DNA from: CAZWES01 sp964632395
Lineage (GTDB): Bacteria; Patescibacteriota; Gracilibacteria; Peribacterales; Peribacteraceae
NCBI GenBank assembly: GCA_964632395.1
Contig: CAZWES010000002.1
Span: 5,999-69,998, forward strand
Reading direction: 5' to 3'
DNA length: 64,000 nucleotides
Of this stretch, positions 48,353-57,079 are shown in pieces. The notes below the pieces were generated by a model. That model was not told where the DNA came from. It was given only the letters and a program-made list of their open reading frames with translations, and made no database searches. Position 1 is the first letter of the stretch. Each line of letters begins with the position of its first letter. The position numbers and the translations under genes are program-made.

Positions 48353-49648
48353 ATGGCAAAACAAACATTAAGAACATTTTTTAAAAACCCTTGCGGAATG
48401 AATTCCGCCGGATTTGTAAAAAATGCGGCATTGATAAAAAACGCAAACTTAATGAAAAACCCAATAACAGTTGCATTAACTCTAATCCTATTTTCCTCAT
48501 TAATCCCGACAGCCTTCGCACAAAATGTAACAGGTATCGATCTGCAACCTGTACCAAATGCTGTAAATATAAGGTGGCAGGCACCTGCGGGAATCACCGT
48601 TGATCACTACAAAATCTATTACGCAAAGCAATCCATTCTGGAAAATAATGGGAGATACGATGGAAGTGAGGAGACAATCGGGAATCAAACAAGCCTTGCA
48701 CTTATGGATCTTGCAAATCGCGGATTTATGAGCGGCGATAAAATTTATGTAACGGTTACTGCAGTTGATGAAAGCGGATACGAAAACCTTTCATTTGGTG
48801 AGGAAGGAAGAGCAACCGTCCAGATTGCAGGGCATATGGCCGCATCTTTTGTTCTTGAGCATGCAATCGCAGATAACCAGGCAACTATTCGGCTTCTTTT
48901 CTCTTCACCGGTTGCAGAGCCGGAGGGCTTACCTTCTGATCACTTCGAAATTACAGATGAAGATGGAAACAGTGTGGAGGTAATGCATGTAACAGCGAGC
49001 GATAGAGTTCTTGTTTTGCATACGACACCGATGGCAGTCAGAAAGCTGCACACTGTAACCGTTTTAGCAACCATCAAGTCACAAGAGGATGAAGCGGTTG
49101 ATCAGTCAAAGAACTCCGCGATTTTTGCCGCAAGGCCATCGCAGGAAGATACCGCACCTCCACCTGTAATTGCACCTCCTCCAACTCAACCTCAACCGGA
49201 ACCTGCAATCTCACCTCTTCCTGAACCTACTCCAATCTCAGAGCCAATTGAAGATGTGACGCCACCTGAAGATGCAAGCAATTTGACTCTTGAAAAGGAA
49301 CTTCAGTCTGATGGCAGATACAAAGTACATGCACGTTGGAGAGGAAGTGCAAACACAGCAGGTGATCTCTCCGCATATCACTTATACGAAAGTTCAAATG
49401 AAGGAGATTCATTCGTCGGACCAACTGCACTACTTGGCACAATCATAAGTACAACTATCGCAAATATTCCTCCGGGTACCTTCACTTTGAAGGTGGCTGC
49501 GGTTGATGAAACCGGGAATGAATCTACAGGAATTATGGAAACAATTATTCTTCCGGAAACCGGAGCTGCAACGGTTCTTTTGAGCCTTGGAGGTGCGGCT
49601 CTATTTGCTCTACAAAGAAACCGGAGGCGACTTCGAGCGCGTAAGTAG
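48353..49648 (+). CDS. LPXTG cell-surface protein with fibronectin type III-like domains
   Basis: A protein of 398-431 residues. Starts at 48353 (M-A-K-Q) or 48452 (M-K-N-P-I-T-V); the latter puts the signal peptide (V-A-L-T-L-I-L-F-S-S-L-I-P-T-A-F-A) at the front. Two FN3-like domains (about 50-150 and 310-395) and an SbsA-like segment are split by a Pro-rich linker (P-P-P-V-I-A-P-P-P-T-Q-P). The end is a full sortase signal: L-P-E-T-G, a hydrophobic stretch and R-R-R-L-R-A-R-K. This implies a sortase and a Gram-positive-like wall. The 3' end overlaps the convergent DUF192 gene by about 100 bp. Confidence 0.85.
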   Translation: MAKQTLRTFFKNPCGMNSAGFVKNAALIKNANLMKNPITVALTLILFSSLIPTAFAQNVTGIDLQPVPNAVNIRWQAPAGITVDHYKIYYAKQSILENNGRYDGSEETIGNQTSLALMDLANRGFMSGDKIYVTVTAVDESGYENLSFGEEGRATVQIAGHMAASFVLEHAIADNQATIRLLFSSPVAEPEGLPSDHFEITDEDGNSVEVMHVTASDRVLVLHTTPMAVRKLHTVTVLATIKSQEDEAVDQSKNSAIFAARPSQEDTAPPPVIAPPPTQPQPEPAISPLPEPTPISEPIEDVTPPEDASNLTLEKELQSDGRYKVHARWRGSANTAGDLSAYHLYESSNEGDSFVGPTALLGTIISTTIANIPPGTFTLKVAAVDETGNESTGIMETIILPETGAATVLLSLGGAALFALQRNRRRLRARK

Positions 49649-50000
49649 CAGGCCTTTTGGAACTATAAAGTTTGCACGGTTCTATTTTGCATGGCTCCAT
49701 AGACTGCCAGCCTATGAATTTCTTCTGTGAGTCGAAAAACAGGATATCGAGTGGGATCATCGTATTCTTCATCCAGAAGGAGAGATTTTGAGGTTCCGGG
49801 AAGATAAATAACATTCCCTGACCATCGGGGAGTTCTGTACGGCCCATAAGGCCTTCTGCACGCTCTACGGGAGAATCGGCGATTTCGACCTGGAGTGTGA
49901 CTTCATGATCGCCTGTTTGGAGAGTGATTTTTTGCAGAGAGTTGTTGCTTGAGGAGCAGGACATGAGGAGTAAAATTTGCAGAAGGGATAAATACTTCAT
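49545..50000 (-). CDS. DUF192-family lipoprotein
   Basis: A 151-residue protein with a lipoprotein signal (L-L-L-M-S-C). The DUF192 core is clear: G-L-M-G-R-T-E-L-P-D-G-Q-G-M-L-F-I-F, F-W-M-K-N-T-M-I-P-L-D-I-L-F and A-L-E-V-A-S-G-F-F. The function of the family is not settled. The last 30 residues are encoded across the convergent LPETG gene and differ from the usual ending, so the stop may have shifted. Confidence 0.88.
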   Translation of the reverse strand: MKYLSLLQILLLMSCSSSNNSLQKITLQTGDHEVTLQVEIADSPVERAEGLMGRTELPDGQGMLFIFPEPQNLSFWMKNTMIPLDILFFDSQKKFIGWQSMEPCKIEPCKLYSSKRPATYALEVASGFFVEQIEPHLQGSKEPLQLRFPEE

Positions 50001-50007
50001 TGAATTT

Positions 50008-50238
50008 GATCGGAGAAAATTTACAAGTATCAATTTTCAATTTACAAACAATTTTCAAGTTTCAATTTCCAAACAACCGACATTGTACAATTGAACCTTG
50101 AAAATTGATAATTGTCTGAAAATTGATACCCTCGCCTTCGCGTAGCCGGATCGCCAACGTGATACAAGAATGCATGTGATAAGTTGGCGATACCGCTACG
50201 GCGGAGCGAGGTGAAAATTGAAAATTTTCTGCGATCAC
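50008..50238. repeat. Nested palindromic element, copy 3
   Basis: The 140-bp tcaattttcaa-type element (outer ends GATCGGAGAAAATTT and AAAATTTTCTGCGATC) has the GC-rich hairpin (50129-50211) inserted in its right arm. The hairpin is nearly identical to the one at 14129. So one inner element has entered two different outer families. Confidence 0.9.
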
Positions 50239-50246
50239 CATCACAC

Positions 50247-50846
50247 TCACAATTCTCTCCGTCCAGCTACAGCCGCTTTCAAAGTAACCTGATCCGCAAA
50301 CTCAATATCCGCACCCATCGGCAGCCCATGTGCAAGACGTGTGATGGTTTCAACGTGGCTCGAAAGCTCACTCTGCAAAAAAGTCGCAGTCGCCTCCCCT
50401 TCCACATCCGGATCCGTTGCAATTATCAACTCTTTGATGTTTCCGACTGAACAGCGATCCGTGAGCTCTTTTAATTTGAGTTGTTCCGGACCCATTCCAT
50501 CAATCGGAGAAAGTACTCCGTGCAAAACATGATAGACGCCATCAAACTTTGATTTCTCGAATGCTACAACATCCAGAGGTTCCTCGACAACTAAGATGGT
50601 TGAGTGGTCGCGGCTTTTATCCGAACAAATGGGGCAAAGCTCATCAACCGAAACCATCTGGCAGTTCTTGCAAAAGCAAATCCCCTCTTTAAGCCCTGCA
50701 AGCTCACGGCTCAATTTTTCCGGCTCAGCCTTGGAGGAACGAAGCAGATAAAAAGTCAGGCGCTCCGCAGACTTTGCCCCAATTCCCGGGAGCTTGCTGA
50801 ATTCCTCGATTACAGAGCGGATTTGCGGGGGAAGTAGTGGTTGCAT
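50247..50846 (-). CDS. recR: Recombination protein RecR
   Basis: A 199-residue protein from M-Q-P-L-L-P-P-Q-I-R. It has the helix-hairpin-helix L-P-G-I-G-A-K-S-A-E-R, the C4 zinc finger C-x-x-C...C-x-x-C (C-K-N-C, C-P-I-C) and a Toprim domain (V-V-E-E-P, A-T-D-P-D-V-E-G-E-A). It acts with RecF/RecO in gap repair. Length is standard. Confidence 0.96.
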   Translation of the reverse strand: MQPLLPPQIRSVIEEFSKLPGIGAKSAERLTFYLLRSSKAEPEKLSRELAGLKEGICFCKNCQMVSVDELCPICSDKSRDHSTILVVEEPLDVVAFEKSKFDGVYHVLHGVLSPIDGMGPEQLKLKELTDRCSVGNIKELIIATDPDVEGEATATFLQSELSSHVETITRLAHGLPMGADIEFADQVTLKAAVAGRREL

Positions 50847-51163
50847 CGTATTCCAGAATAAGCGAAACCTCGCCAAAGGTCACGGACAAAGTGTATTATT
50901 CACCATCAGTGTCCAATGAAATTAAACCAGATCTGCGCAGCCTGATAATACAAAAAGCCAATCAGGCTGTTGAAGTTGCAAAAAAGGAAGATAGGAATAC
51001 AGCAGAACAATTCGTACAGGACAACATAAGAGACCATTTAGGGGCAGCAAGTAATGCAGCGATTAAAGCTATCATCCTGATCTTGAGAGGGGATGGCAGA
51101 CTGGATGAAGAACAGTATGGAGCCTACCGCATAATCTGTGATCTCCGTGTATCTCAACAGTAA
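50837..51163 (+). CDS. Hypothetical protein
   Basis: A protein of up to 108 residues; the start (GTG at 50837, or GTG near 50891 or 50915) is unclear. The clear part is helical (L-R-S-L-I-I-Q-K-A-N-Q-A-V-E-V-A-K-K-E-D). It is divergent from recR and converges with smpB. No family is recognised. Confidence 0.5.
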   Translation: MVASYSRISETSPKVTDKVYYSPSVSNEIKPDLRSLIIQKANQAVEVAKKEDRNTAEQFVQDNIRDHLGAASNAAIKAIILILRGDGRLDEEQYGAYRIICDLRVSQQ

Positions 51164-51166
51164 CCA

Positions 51167-51610
51167 TCACACATCCTCTGCAGAGCGACGCAGCCTCCTC
51201 TCCACATCCCGCTCCTTAATCCTTTGACGTTTGTCATACTTCTTCCTACCCCGCCCTACCCCCAGCAAAATCTTGATCGTCCGTCCCGCGCGGAACTCCA
51301 AAGGCATAACAGAAATCCCTTTCTCTTCTGTTTTTCCAACCATCCTTTCAGCCTCAGCCTTTTTCATAAGCAAGGCACGATCCTGCCCGGGGTCATATCC
51401 ACCCAAGTTTGATGCATACTTGTAAGGCTGGATCGTTGAATTCTTTAGAACCGGCTTTCCAGTTGCAAATGAGACATACGCCCCCTTCAAGTCCGCATTC
51501 CCTCCGCGAACGGACTTAACCTCCTGCCCCGTCAGTATGATCCCTGCCTCGATTTCCTCGAGGATTTCGTAATCAAAGCGGGCACGTTTGTTGCGGGCGA
51601 CGATTTTCAT
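51167..51610 (-). CDS. smpB: SsrA-binding protein SmpB
   Basis: A 147-residue protein that brings tmRNA to stalled ribosomes. It has the OB-fold pattern (N-K-R-A-R-F-D-Y-E-I-L-E-E-I-E-A-G-I-I-L-T-G-Q-E-V-K-S given in part) and the basic tail (R-G-R-K-K-Y-D-K-R-Q). Length is typical. No tmRNA gene is in the window. Confidence 0.96.
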   Translation of the reverse strand: MKIVARNKRARFDYEILEEIEAGIILTGQEVKSVRGGNADLKGAYVSFATGKPVLKNSTIQPYKYASNLGGYDPGQDRALLMKKAEAERMVGKTEEKGISVMPLEFRAGRTIKILLGVGRGRKKYDKRQRIKERDVERRLRRSAEDV

Positions 51611-51631
51611 AGAGTGTGTAGTTCTGACGGT

Positions 51632-51841
51632 AAAATGCGAATATCGAAATGCGAAATGCGAAAAAACTATCCACCTGTTATTGACTTTGGAAAAGCCTTC
51701 ACAAACTTCCGTGTATCCTTAGCAAATTTTTCGGTTCGCTCTTCCAAATCGTAATACTTATCCTTTTTGGCATTATCTGAAACCATGGCACAACCATACT
51801 ATCAGGTATTCGCATTTCGCACTTAGCATTTCGCATTTTTT
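51632..51841. repeat. Word-type inverted repeat (cgaaatgcgaa family) enclosing a gene fragment
   Basis: The left arm (51636-51665) is gcgaatatcgaaatgcgaaa and the right arm (51806-51840) carries ttcgcatttcgcacttagc and more. Between them lies the four-helix-bundle fragment. The arms can pair into a long stem. Confidence 0.85.
51667..51786 (-). pseudogene. Fragment of a four-helix-bundle (S23/IVP) protein
   Basis: A 39-residue frame M-V-S-D-N-A-K-K-D-K-Y-Y-D-L-E-E-R-T, then F-A-K-D-T-R-K-F-V-K-A-F-P-K-S, which reads like the first helix of the four-helix-bundle family encoded in 23S rRNA intervening sequences. A stop follows after S-I-T-G-G; the remaining three helices (about 80 residues) are absent. 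It lies in the loop of the inverted repeat. The match is from memory and should be tested. Confidence 0.65.
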
Positions 51842-51856
51842 TCACGTACTCCGAAT

Positions 51857-52690
51857 TTAAATAGTCAACATCACAACTCCGACCACAACTATCCCACTCG
51901 CAACAAGCAATCTGGACAAAGATTGATCTCTTTCTTTTAAGAATACATACCCAATGAACGCAGTGAGCAAAATACTGGATCTTTTTATAGCAACCACATA
52001 AGCAGAGGGACCAAGTGCAAGCGCAGAAAATATTCCAAAGTTATCAACCGCTACAGCAATCATCATTCCACATAAAATAAGCACATTGAATTTTGTTAGC
52101 TTTAAAGATTTCCATGATCTTCCCGCAAATATTGCATTCATAACAAAAAATGCTGTAAGCACTAAAGCCATTACAGCAAAAATATGTGGAAATCGGAAGA
52201 GGACGAATTTGGCGATTGCAAGATTAGCACCAAGAACCAGTGAAGCCACTAGCGCTATCCATGGACCAGATTTGCGCCACATATCCCATCTACCATGATA
52301 AAGAATAAGTAAGCCGCATGTGATGATCAGTACGCCGACAACACCATATGATGAAAAACTTTCACCTAGAATAAGCGAACCGATCATTAAAGTAGAAAAA
52401 CAGGAAATTGCAGATAGCGGTTGTACTGCAGTTACAGGCGTTATATGAACTGCATAAGTCAACGCACAAAGTGCAAGAGGAGTGAGAATGAAAGAAAAAA
52501 TCATATAAACCTGCCACCACGATTCATTCCACGGAAAATTCACATCCGGCACAAAAAATATGAATAGAATTGGGCCGATTGCAAATTGTAGTGATGTGAC
52601 TACCCTACTCGGCATCCCTCGGCTCATACGTGCCAATATCCAGAGAAAGGAATACGAGACGGCCGAGAGGGAGGCGAAGAGGAGCCACAT
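51857..52690 (-). CDS. EamA-family (DMT) transporter
   Basis: A 277-residue protein with ten membrane segments in two halves of five, the drug/metabolite transporter fold. The second half has the typical G-P-S-A-Y-V-V-A-I-K-R-S-S-I-L-L and F-L-K-E-R-D. The substrate is unknown. Length is usual. Confidence 0.88.
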   Translation of the reverse strand: MWLLFASLSAVSYSFLWILARMSRGMPSRVVTSLQFAIGPILFIFFVPDVNFPWNESWWQVYMIFSFILTPLALCALTYAVHITPVTAVQPLSAISCFSTLMIGSLILGESFSSYGVVGVLIITCGLLILYHGRWDMWRKSGPWIALVASLVLGANLAIAKFVLFRFPHIFAVMALVLTAFFVMNAIFAGRSWKSLKLTKFNVLILCGMMIAVAVDNFGIFSALALGPSAYVVAIKRSSILLTAFIGYVFLKERDQSLSRLLVASGIVVVGVVMLTI

Positions 52691-52702
52691 GGAAACGAAT
52701 GG

Positions 52703-52795
52703 TTATATTGTCATATTGCTATATTGTCCGCCTGCCCGCCCGCTCGACGGTCGGACGGGCGAACAATATAATCCTATAGCAATATAACAATTTAT
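52703..52795. repeat. Inverted repeat with AT-rich arms and GC-rich core before sufC
   Basis: Outer words gttatattgtcatattgctatattg / caatataatcctatagcaatataac (given in part) enclose CCGCCTGCCCGCCCG..CGGACGGGCG. It is the same type as in the infC-rpmI spacer (38960). It abuts the sufC start; a TATAAC (52783) lies 9 nt before the ATG. Confidence 0.85.
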
Positions 52796-52797
52796 CC

Positions 52798-53649
52798 ATG
52801 ACACCCCTCCTCCAAATCACAGATCTCCATGTAAATATAGAAGGATCCAACATCCTACGTGGAATCTCACTCACAGTGAATAACGGCGAAACCCATGCAA
52901 TCATGGGTCCGAACGGTTCAGGCAAATCCACGCTTGTGAACACTCTGATGGGACATCCGAAATTTGAAGTTACGAAAGGATCGGTTGAATGGAAAGGCAA
53001 AGATCTCTTTAAAATGAGTACTGATGAAAGAGCGCGTGCGGGACTTTTCCTTGCTTTCCAGTATCCAAAGGAGATATCTGGGGTAACTTTGAGGTCACTT
53101 CTTTTTGCTGCATATAAGGTGTGTCGCGCTTCGTCTACGGCCGGCGCAGCGTGTCATGCTGAGCGAAACGAGCCGAAGGCGAGTGGAGACGAAGCACATG
53201 CTGCGCCGGCCTCCGCTCAGCGTGACACTTTACAATCACCTATCAAATTCAAAAAGCACCTCGAAGATGTAATGCAAGAGCTCCACATGAATCCCGAATT
53301 CGCCGAGCGTTCAGTGAATGAAGGTTTTAGTGGAGGAGAAAAAAAGAAAGCAGAAATTCTTCAGTTAAAGATTTTAAAACCTCATCTTGCACTGCTTGAT
53401 GAGACTGACTCCGGCCTGGACGTGGATGCGCTCAAAATTGTCTCGGAAGGCGTGAATAGTATGAAGAGCCCCACATTCTCCTCAATAATTGTCACACATT
53501 ACGCGCGCATACTTGAGTATCTAACTCCCGATCGCGTGCATGTGATGGTTGGAGGGAAAATTGTTGAGAGCGGCGGAGCGGAGCTTGCAGAGAGATTGGA
53601 GAAGGAAGGATATTCTGAACGATCACAAATTCCACTTAAAGCGGGTTGA
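52798..53649 (+). CDS. sufC: Fe-S cluster assembly ATPase SufC with an in-frame repeat insertion
   Basis: A 283-residue ABC ATPase of the SufBCD scaffold. Walker A G-P-N-G-S-G-K-S-T (about 37), signature F-S-G-G-E-K-K-K-A-E, and Walker B L-A-L-L-D-E-T-D-S-G-L-D are intact. Residues about 108-145 (C-R-A-S-S-T-A-G-A-A-C-H and on) are encoded by a palindromic element and replace the short loop seen in other SufC proteins. The insertion lies in the helical domain that meets SufB/SufD. It heads the SUF cluster. Confidence 0.93.
   Translation: MTPLLQITDLHVNIEGSNILRGISLTVNNGETHAIMGPNGSGKSTLVNTLMGHPKFEVTKGSVEWKGKDLFKMSTDERARAGLFLAFQYPKEISGVTLRSLLFAAYKVCRASSTAGAACHAERNEPKASGDEAHAAPASAQRDTLQSPIKFKKHLEDVMQELHMNPEFAERSVNEGFSGGEKKKAEILQLKILKPHLALLDETDSGLDVDALKIVSEGVNSMKSPTFSSIIVTHYARILEYLTPDRVHVMVGGKIVESGGAELAERLEKEGYSERSQIPLKAG
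53119..53227. repeat. Palindromic element inside sufC
   Basis: About 105 bp: GTGTCGCGCTTCGTC at the left and GCTCAGCGTGACAC at the right; inside, GGCCGGCGCAGC pairs with GCTGCGCCGGCC. It is of the tgtcatgctgagcg type. The length keeps the sufC frame. Confidence 0.85.
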
Positions 53650-53701
53650 AAAGCAAATCCGATAGGAGTAGAACATGTGACAATATCTCCCCAAGATTGA
53701 C

Positions 53702-53947
53702 ATGAGTCTATTCGAAAGCTTTCCCCAAGTAGCAAAACCCGAAAGGGACCCCGATGGTGTTTGTGAAACACTGGCACCACAAATTCTCACGCATTTTGGC
53801 AAAAGGAAGGACGTCGAATCTCTTACAACCGGTGATGGTTCAGAACCTGTTATTCCAGATGAACACGACCAGATGACACGACCAAAAAATGGCACAAATG
53901 GATCACGGAATCCCGAGCGCAATACTTTTGATGCAGACCAAATATAG
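53702..53947 (+). CDS. Small hypothetical protein in the SUF cluster
   Basis: An 81-residue hydrophilic protein (M-S-L-F-E-S-F-P-Q-V-A-K-P-E-R-D) with low predicted structure. It lies between sufC and the SIMPL gene. No family is recognised. It may be a lineage-specific accessory protein or a chance frame. Confidence 0.4.
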   Translation: MSLFESFPQVAKPERDPDGVCETLAPQILTHFGKRKDVESLTTGDGSEPVIPDEHDQMTRPKNGTNGSRNPERNTFDADQI

Positions 53948-53982
53948 CATCCAACCAGGTCAACAGGTAGAATACCCCCACT

Positions 53983-54705
53983 ATGCTCTCCAAATCCCAA
54001 CTCACCATTCTTATTGCTGTCACAATCGGCAGCGTATTCTTTGTTGCAGGTAAAAACGTGGAAGTCAAAAGCGATCCCGCGACCATCACCGTTTCCGGCG
54101 AAGGCGAAGTTTCCGCAGTGCCGGATATTGCATCACTCTCCTTTGGCGTGCAAACCGGAAGGCAGGAGACCGCGCAGGCCGCCGTGGAAAAACTGAGCGA
54201 GGATATGAATGCAATTATGGATGCAGTTAAGGAAACCGGAGTGGAAGAAAAAGATATCCGCACAGAATCACTGCGCTTAAATCCTGCTTACGATTGGAAT
54301 GAGGGCAGCCGGATCCCACGTGGCTTTGAGGCAAGCCAGAGCCTGCGTGTAAAAGTTCGCGATCTGGATAAAGTTGGTGAAGCTCTTTCTGCAGCCACAA
54401 ACGCAGGTGCAAATCAGGCTGGAGGAGTCTCATTTACAATTGATGAGCCTGAAGAGTTGCAACGCGAAGCGCGTGAGAAAGCAATTGACGACGCAAAGCA
54501 AAAGGCAAAAGAACTCGCACGCGATCTTGGAGTCTCACTTGGAGAACTCAAAGGATTCCACGAGGGTGGCAATGCAATGCCAATGTACCGCGGTGACTTT
54601 GCAATGATGGAAGCTGGAATAGGTGGTGGTAGAGGCGCACCTCCAATGCCGGCTGGCGAGCAGGAGATTCAGGTGAATGTTAGTTTGACCTACGAAGTGC
54701 GGTAA
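53983..54705 (+). CDS. SIMPL-domain (DUF541) protein
   Basis: A 240-residue protein with an N-terminal signal or anchor (L-T-I-L-I-A-V-T-I-G-S-V-F-F-V-A-G). The SIMPL domain is clear: I-T-V-S-G-E-G-E-V-S-A-V-P-D-I-A, then T-E-S-L-R-L-N-P and A-R-E-K-A-I-D-D-A-K-Q-K-A-K-E-L-A. Members are exported oligomers of uncertain function (BP26, YggE). A TAGAAT 9 nt before the ATG may drive it. Its place between sufC and sufB is unusual. Confidence 0.9.
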   Translation: MLSKSQLTILIAVTIGSVFFVAGKNVEVKSDPATITVSGEGEVSAVPDIASLSFGVQTGRQETAQAAVEKLSEDMNAIMDAVKETGVEEKDIRTESLRLNPAYDWNEGSRIPRGFEASQSLRVKVRDLDKVGEALSAATNAGANQAGGVSFTIDEPEELQREAREKAIDDAKQKAKELARDLGVSLGELKGFHEGGNAMPMYRGDFAMMEAGIGGGRGAPPMPAGEQEIQVNVSLTYEVR

Positions 54706-54737
54706 GTGATCTTTGGCTCTGGTATGATCATTCATCC

Positions 54738-56144
54738 ATGAGTCCCTCCACGCCTACTGCGACCGTAAACCTCAAAAAAGCTCTCAACCAAGCCAATCCT
54801 GCACCATACGCAGAGAAGGCCGAACGTGGCCTTTCGGAAGAACTCATCCGAAAAATCTCCGAGGATAAAGAAGAGCCCAGGTGGATGCTTAACTTGAGAC
54901 TTGAGTCGTTTGAAAAATTTAAAAAGATGTCGCTGCCGAAGTGGGGACCTGGTCTCTCAAAATTAGATCTTGATGACATCATTTATTACGCACGACCCGG
55001 CACAGAAGAAACTGACGATTGGGAAGAGCTGCCCGCAGAAATTAAAAGAGTTTACGACAGGCTTGGCATTCCGGAAGCAGAAAGAAAAATGCTAGCCGGA
55101 GCCGGCGCACAGTATGAGAGTGATGTTGTGTATCACAAATTAAAAGAAAACTGGAAGAAGCAAGGCGTGATTTTTTCCAGCATGGAAGAAGCCGTGCGTG
55201 AGCATCCGGAACTCGTTAAAGAATATTTCATGCAGTGCATTCCAAATTCTGACCATATATTCGCAGCACTGCATGGTGCAGTCTGGTCAGGCGGCACATT
55301 CCTCTACGTCCCGGAGGGTAAAAAAGTTGATGATCCGCTGCAGGCATACTTCCGCATGAACGCAGCGAACATGGGGCAATTCGAACATACTCTGGTGATC
55401 GCGGAGGAAGGATCAGATGTGCATTACATTGAAGGATGCAGTGCGCCGAAGTACGGATCACAGGCGCTGCATGCAGGATGCGTGGAAATATTCGTGAAGC
55501 CCGGAGCAAAGGTCAGATACTCCTCAGTCGAAAACTGGAGCCGCGATACTTACAATTTGAATACGAAAAGAGCGCTTGTGGAGAAAGATGGAACGATTGA
55601 ATGGGTTGGAGGAAACTTAGGCTCCGGCTGCACAATGCTTTACCCATGTTCGGTTTTGCAGGGTGAAGGTGCGCGCGCAGATCACTTAGGCCTTGCATTC
55701 GCAAGCCGCGATCAGTGGCAGGATACGGGAGCAAAAGTAATGCATTTGGCTCCGCATACCTCAAGCCAAGTTGTTGGAAAATCTGTGAGTAAAGAAGGTG
55801 GCACATGCGTCTACCGTGGAAAGCTATTCGTTGCACCGAATGCACATGACTGCATTGCAAATGTTGAGTGCGATGCGTTATTACTTGATAAAGAAAGTCG
55901 AACAGACACAATTCCGGATATAAAAATCAGAAACGATGATGTGACTGTTGCACATGAAGCTCGTGTCGGACGCCTGAGTGACGAAGATCTCTTTTATTTG
56001 AAGTCACGAGGTATTGCAGAAGAGGAAGCAAAAGCCATGATCGTAAATGGATTTATGGAACCAATCGTGCGGAAACTGCCGCTTGAGTATGCAGTGGAGA
56101 TGAATAGGTTGATTGAGCTTGAGATGGAGGGTGGTATTGGCTAA
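54738..56144 (+). CDS. sufB: Fe-S cluster assembly scaffold SufB
   Basis: A 468-residue protein with the SufB hallmarks: Y-A-R-P-G-T-E-E-T-D-D-W, the Q-C-I-P-N-S-D-H..H-G-A-V-W-S-G-G-T-F-L-Y-V-P region, Y-I-E-G-C-S-A-P and the C-terminal E-A-R-V-G-R-L-S-D-E-D-L-F-Y-L-K-S-R-G. It builds the cluster with SufC and SufD. An extended -10 (TGGTATGAT) lies 9 nt before the ATG. The stop overlaps a convergent gene by 4 bp. Confidence 0.97.
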   Translation: MSPSTPTATVNLKKALNQANPAPYAEKAERGLSEELIRKISEDKEEPRWMLNLRLESFEKFKKMSLPKWGPGLSKLDLDDIIYYARPGTEETDDWEELPAEIKRVYDRLGIPEAERKMLAGAGAQYESDVVYHKLKENWKKQGVIFSSMEEAVREHPELVKEYFMQCIPNSDHIFAALHGAVWSGGTFLYVPEGKKVDDPLQAYFRMNAANMGQFEHTLVIAEEGSDVHYIEGCSAPKYGSQALHAGCVEIFVKPGAKVRYSSVENWSRDTYNLNTKRALVEKDGTIEWVGGNLGSGCTMLYPCSVLQGEGARADHLGLAFASRDQWQDTGAKVMHLAPHTSSQVVGKSVSKEGGTCVYRGKLFVAPNAHDCIANVECDALLLDKESRTDTIPDIKIRNDDVTVAHEARVGRLSDEDLFYLKSRGIAEEEAKAMIVNGFMEPIVRKLPLEYAVEMNRLIELEMEGGIG

Positions 56145-56653
56145 GCATCCAACAACCCTTTTATAAATTCCCTGAATCCATTTATCATTTCCGGACATAC
56201 CTCCACTTCTAGAGCATCAGAAGCTTTCAACAGCTCACTGCGACAAAGTATTTCGATAACCTTTTTAATAAACAACTCAGCACATTTAACAAGGAACTCG
56301 TCCTTAAAAATATCACTGTCAATCCAATCACTCATGCCACGGTACTCTCCTGAATCCTCAACTATTCTCTTCAAAAGATCTCTTGCACGTCTGATACTGA
56401 CTATAGGAAAGTCATATCCCTTCAACTCCATGAAAGCATCTCTGATGACTTGTTTTTGGTTTCCAGGAAACCTGTTGGTCTGCCAATGCCAGTTTAGCTG
56501 GCTAAAAAGTGCACTCCAGTCGGAACCCGAATCCAGTAAGGACGGCATTTCCCCCTTCTTAAATGGATTTTCTCCGATTAGCTGACCAACATCATCCCAA
56601 AGCTCCAATTGAGCACCCTTGCCACCCGACGGTTTTGTACATTTTCCTCCCAT
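56141..56653 (-). CDS. Hypothetical protein
   Basis: A 170-residue soluble protein from M-G-G-K-C-T-K-P-S-G (an ATG at 56686 adds 11 residues). It has several helices (V-I-R-D-A-F-M-E-L-K-G, F-I-K-K-V-I-E-I-L-C-R) and three cysteines. It is not recognised. It is on the strand opposite to the SUF genes and breaks the cluster between sufB and sufD. Confidence 0.55.
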   Translation of the reverse strand: MGGKCTKPSGGKGAQLELWDDVGQLIGENPFKKGEMPSLLDSGSDWSALFSQLNWHWQTNRFPGNQKQVIRDAFMELKGYDFPIVSIRRARDLLKRIVEDSGEYRGMSDWIDSDIFKDEFLVKCAELFIKKVIEILCRSELLKASDALEVEVCPEMINGFREFIKGLLDA

Positions 56654-56691
56654 AACATGGAATAGGGGAAATGTTGAATGATGCACCAGGA

Positions 56692-56958
56692 TTAATCCAC
56701 GCTTTCAACTACATGTTGAACTCGATTTGCAAATCTCCACATCTCGTCTTCAGGACATCTATCAAAATCTTCAGCAAGCTTTGCAGCATACTGCGGAAAC
56801 CACCGTCTCAACTGATCAATGCGATGCTTAACTACTTCTCTACTCACAACACCTGCCTGATCTTTACAATCTCCTTCTATCGGCATTGTGTGGCTTACCA
56901 CAGGATCCAAATCCTGAGAGACATCGAAAGTATGGAAATTGACTGTAAATTCATCCAT
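56692..56958 (-). CDS. Hypothetical protein
   Basis: An 88-residue protein (M-D-E-F-T-V-N-F-H-T-F-D-V-S) with a helical second half (R-I-D-Q-L-R-R-W-F-P-Q-Y-A-A-K-L). It lies 38 bp upstream of the previous gene on the same strand and may form a pair with it. The family is unknown. Confidence 0.5.
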   Translation of the reverse strand: MDEFTVNFHTFDVSQDLDPVVSHTMPIEGDCKDQAGVVSREVVKHRIDQLRRWFPQYAAKLAEDFDRCPEDEMWRFANRVQHVVESVD

Positions 56959-57079
56959 AAGGTGATGAGGAAAGTGACAAGTGATACTATATCGTACTTT
57001 TGTACTTAGTCAAATCTAAATTAATAGCCAGTGCTGTATCGCAAATATACACCATAATGGTATAAATAGTACAAATATC

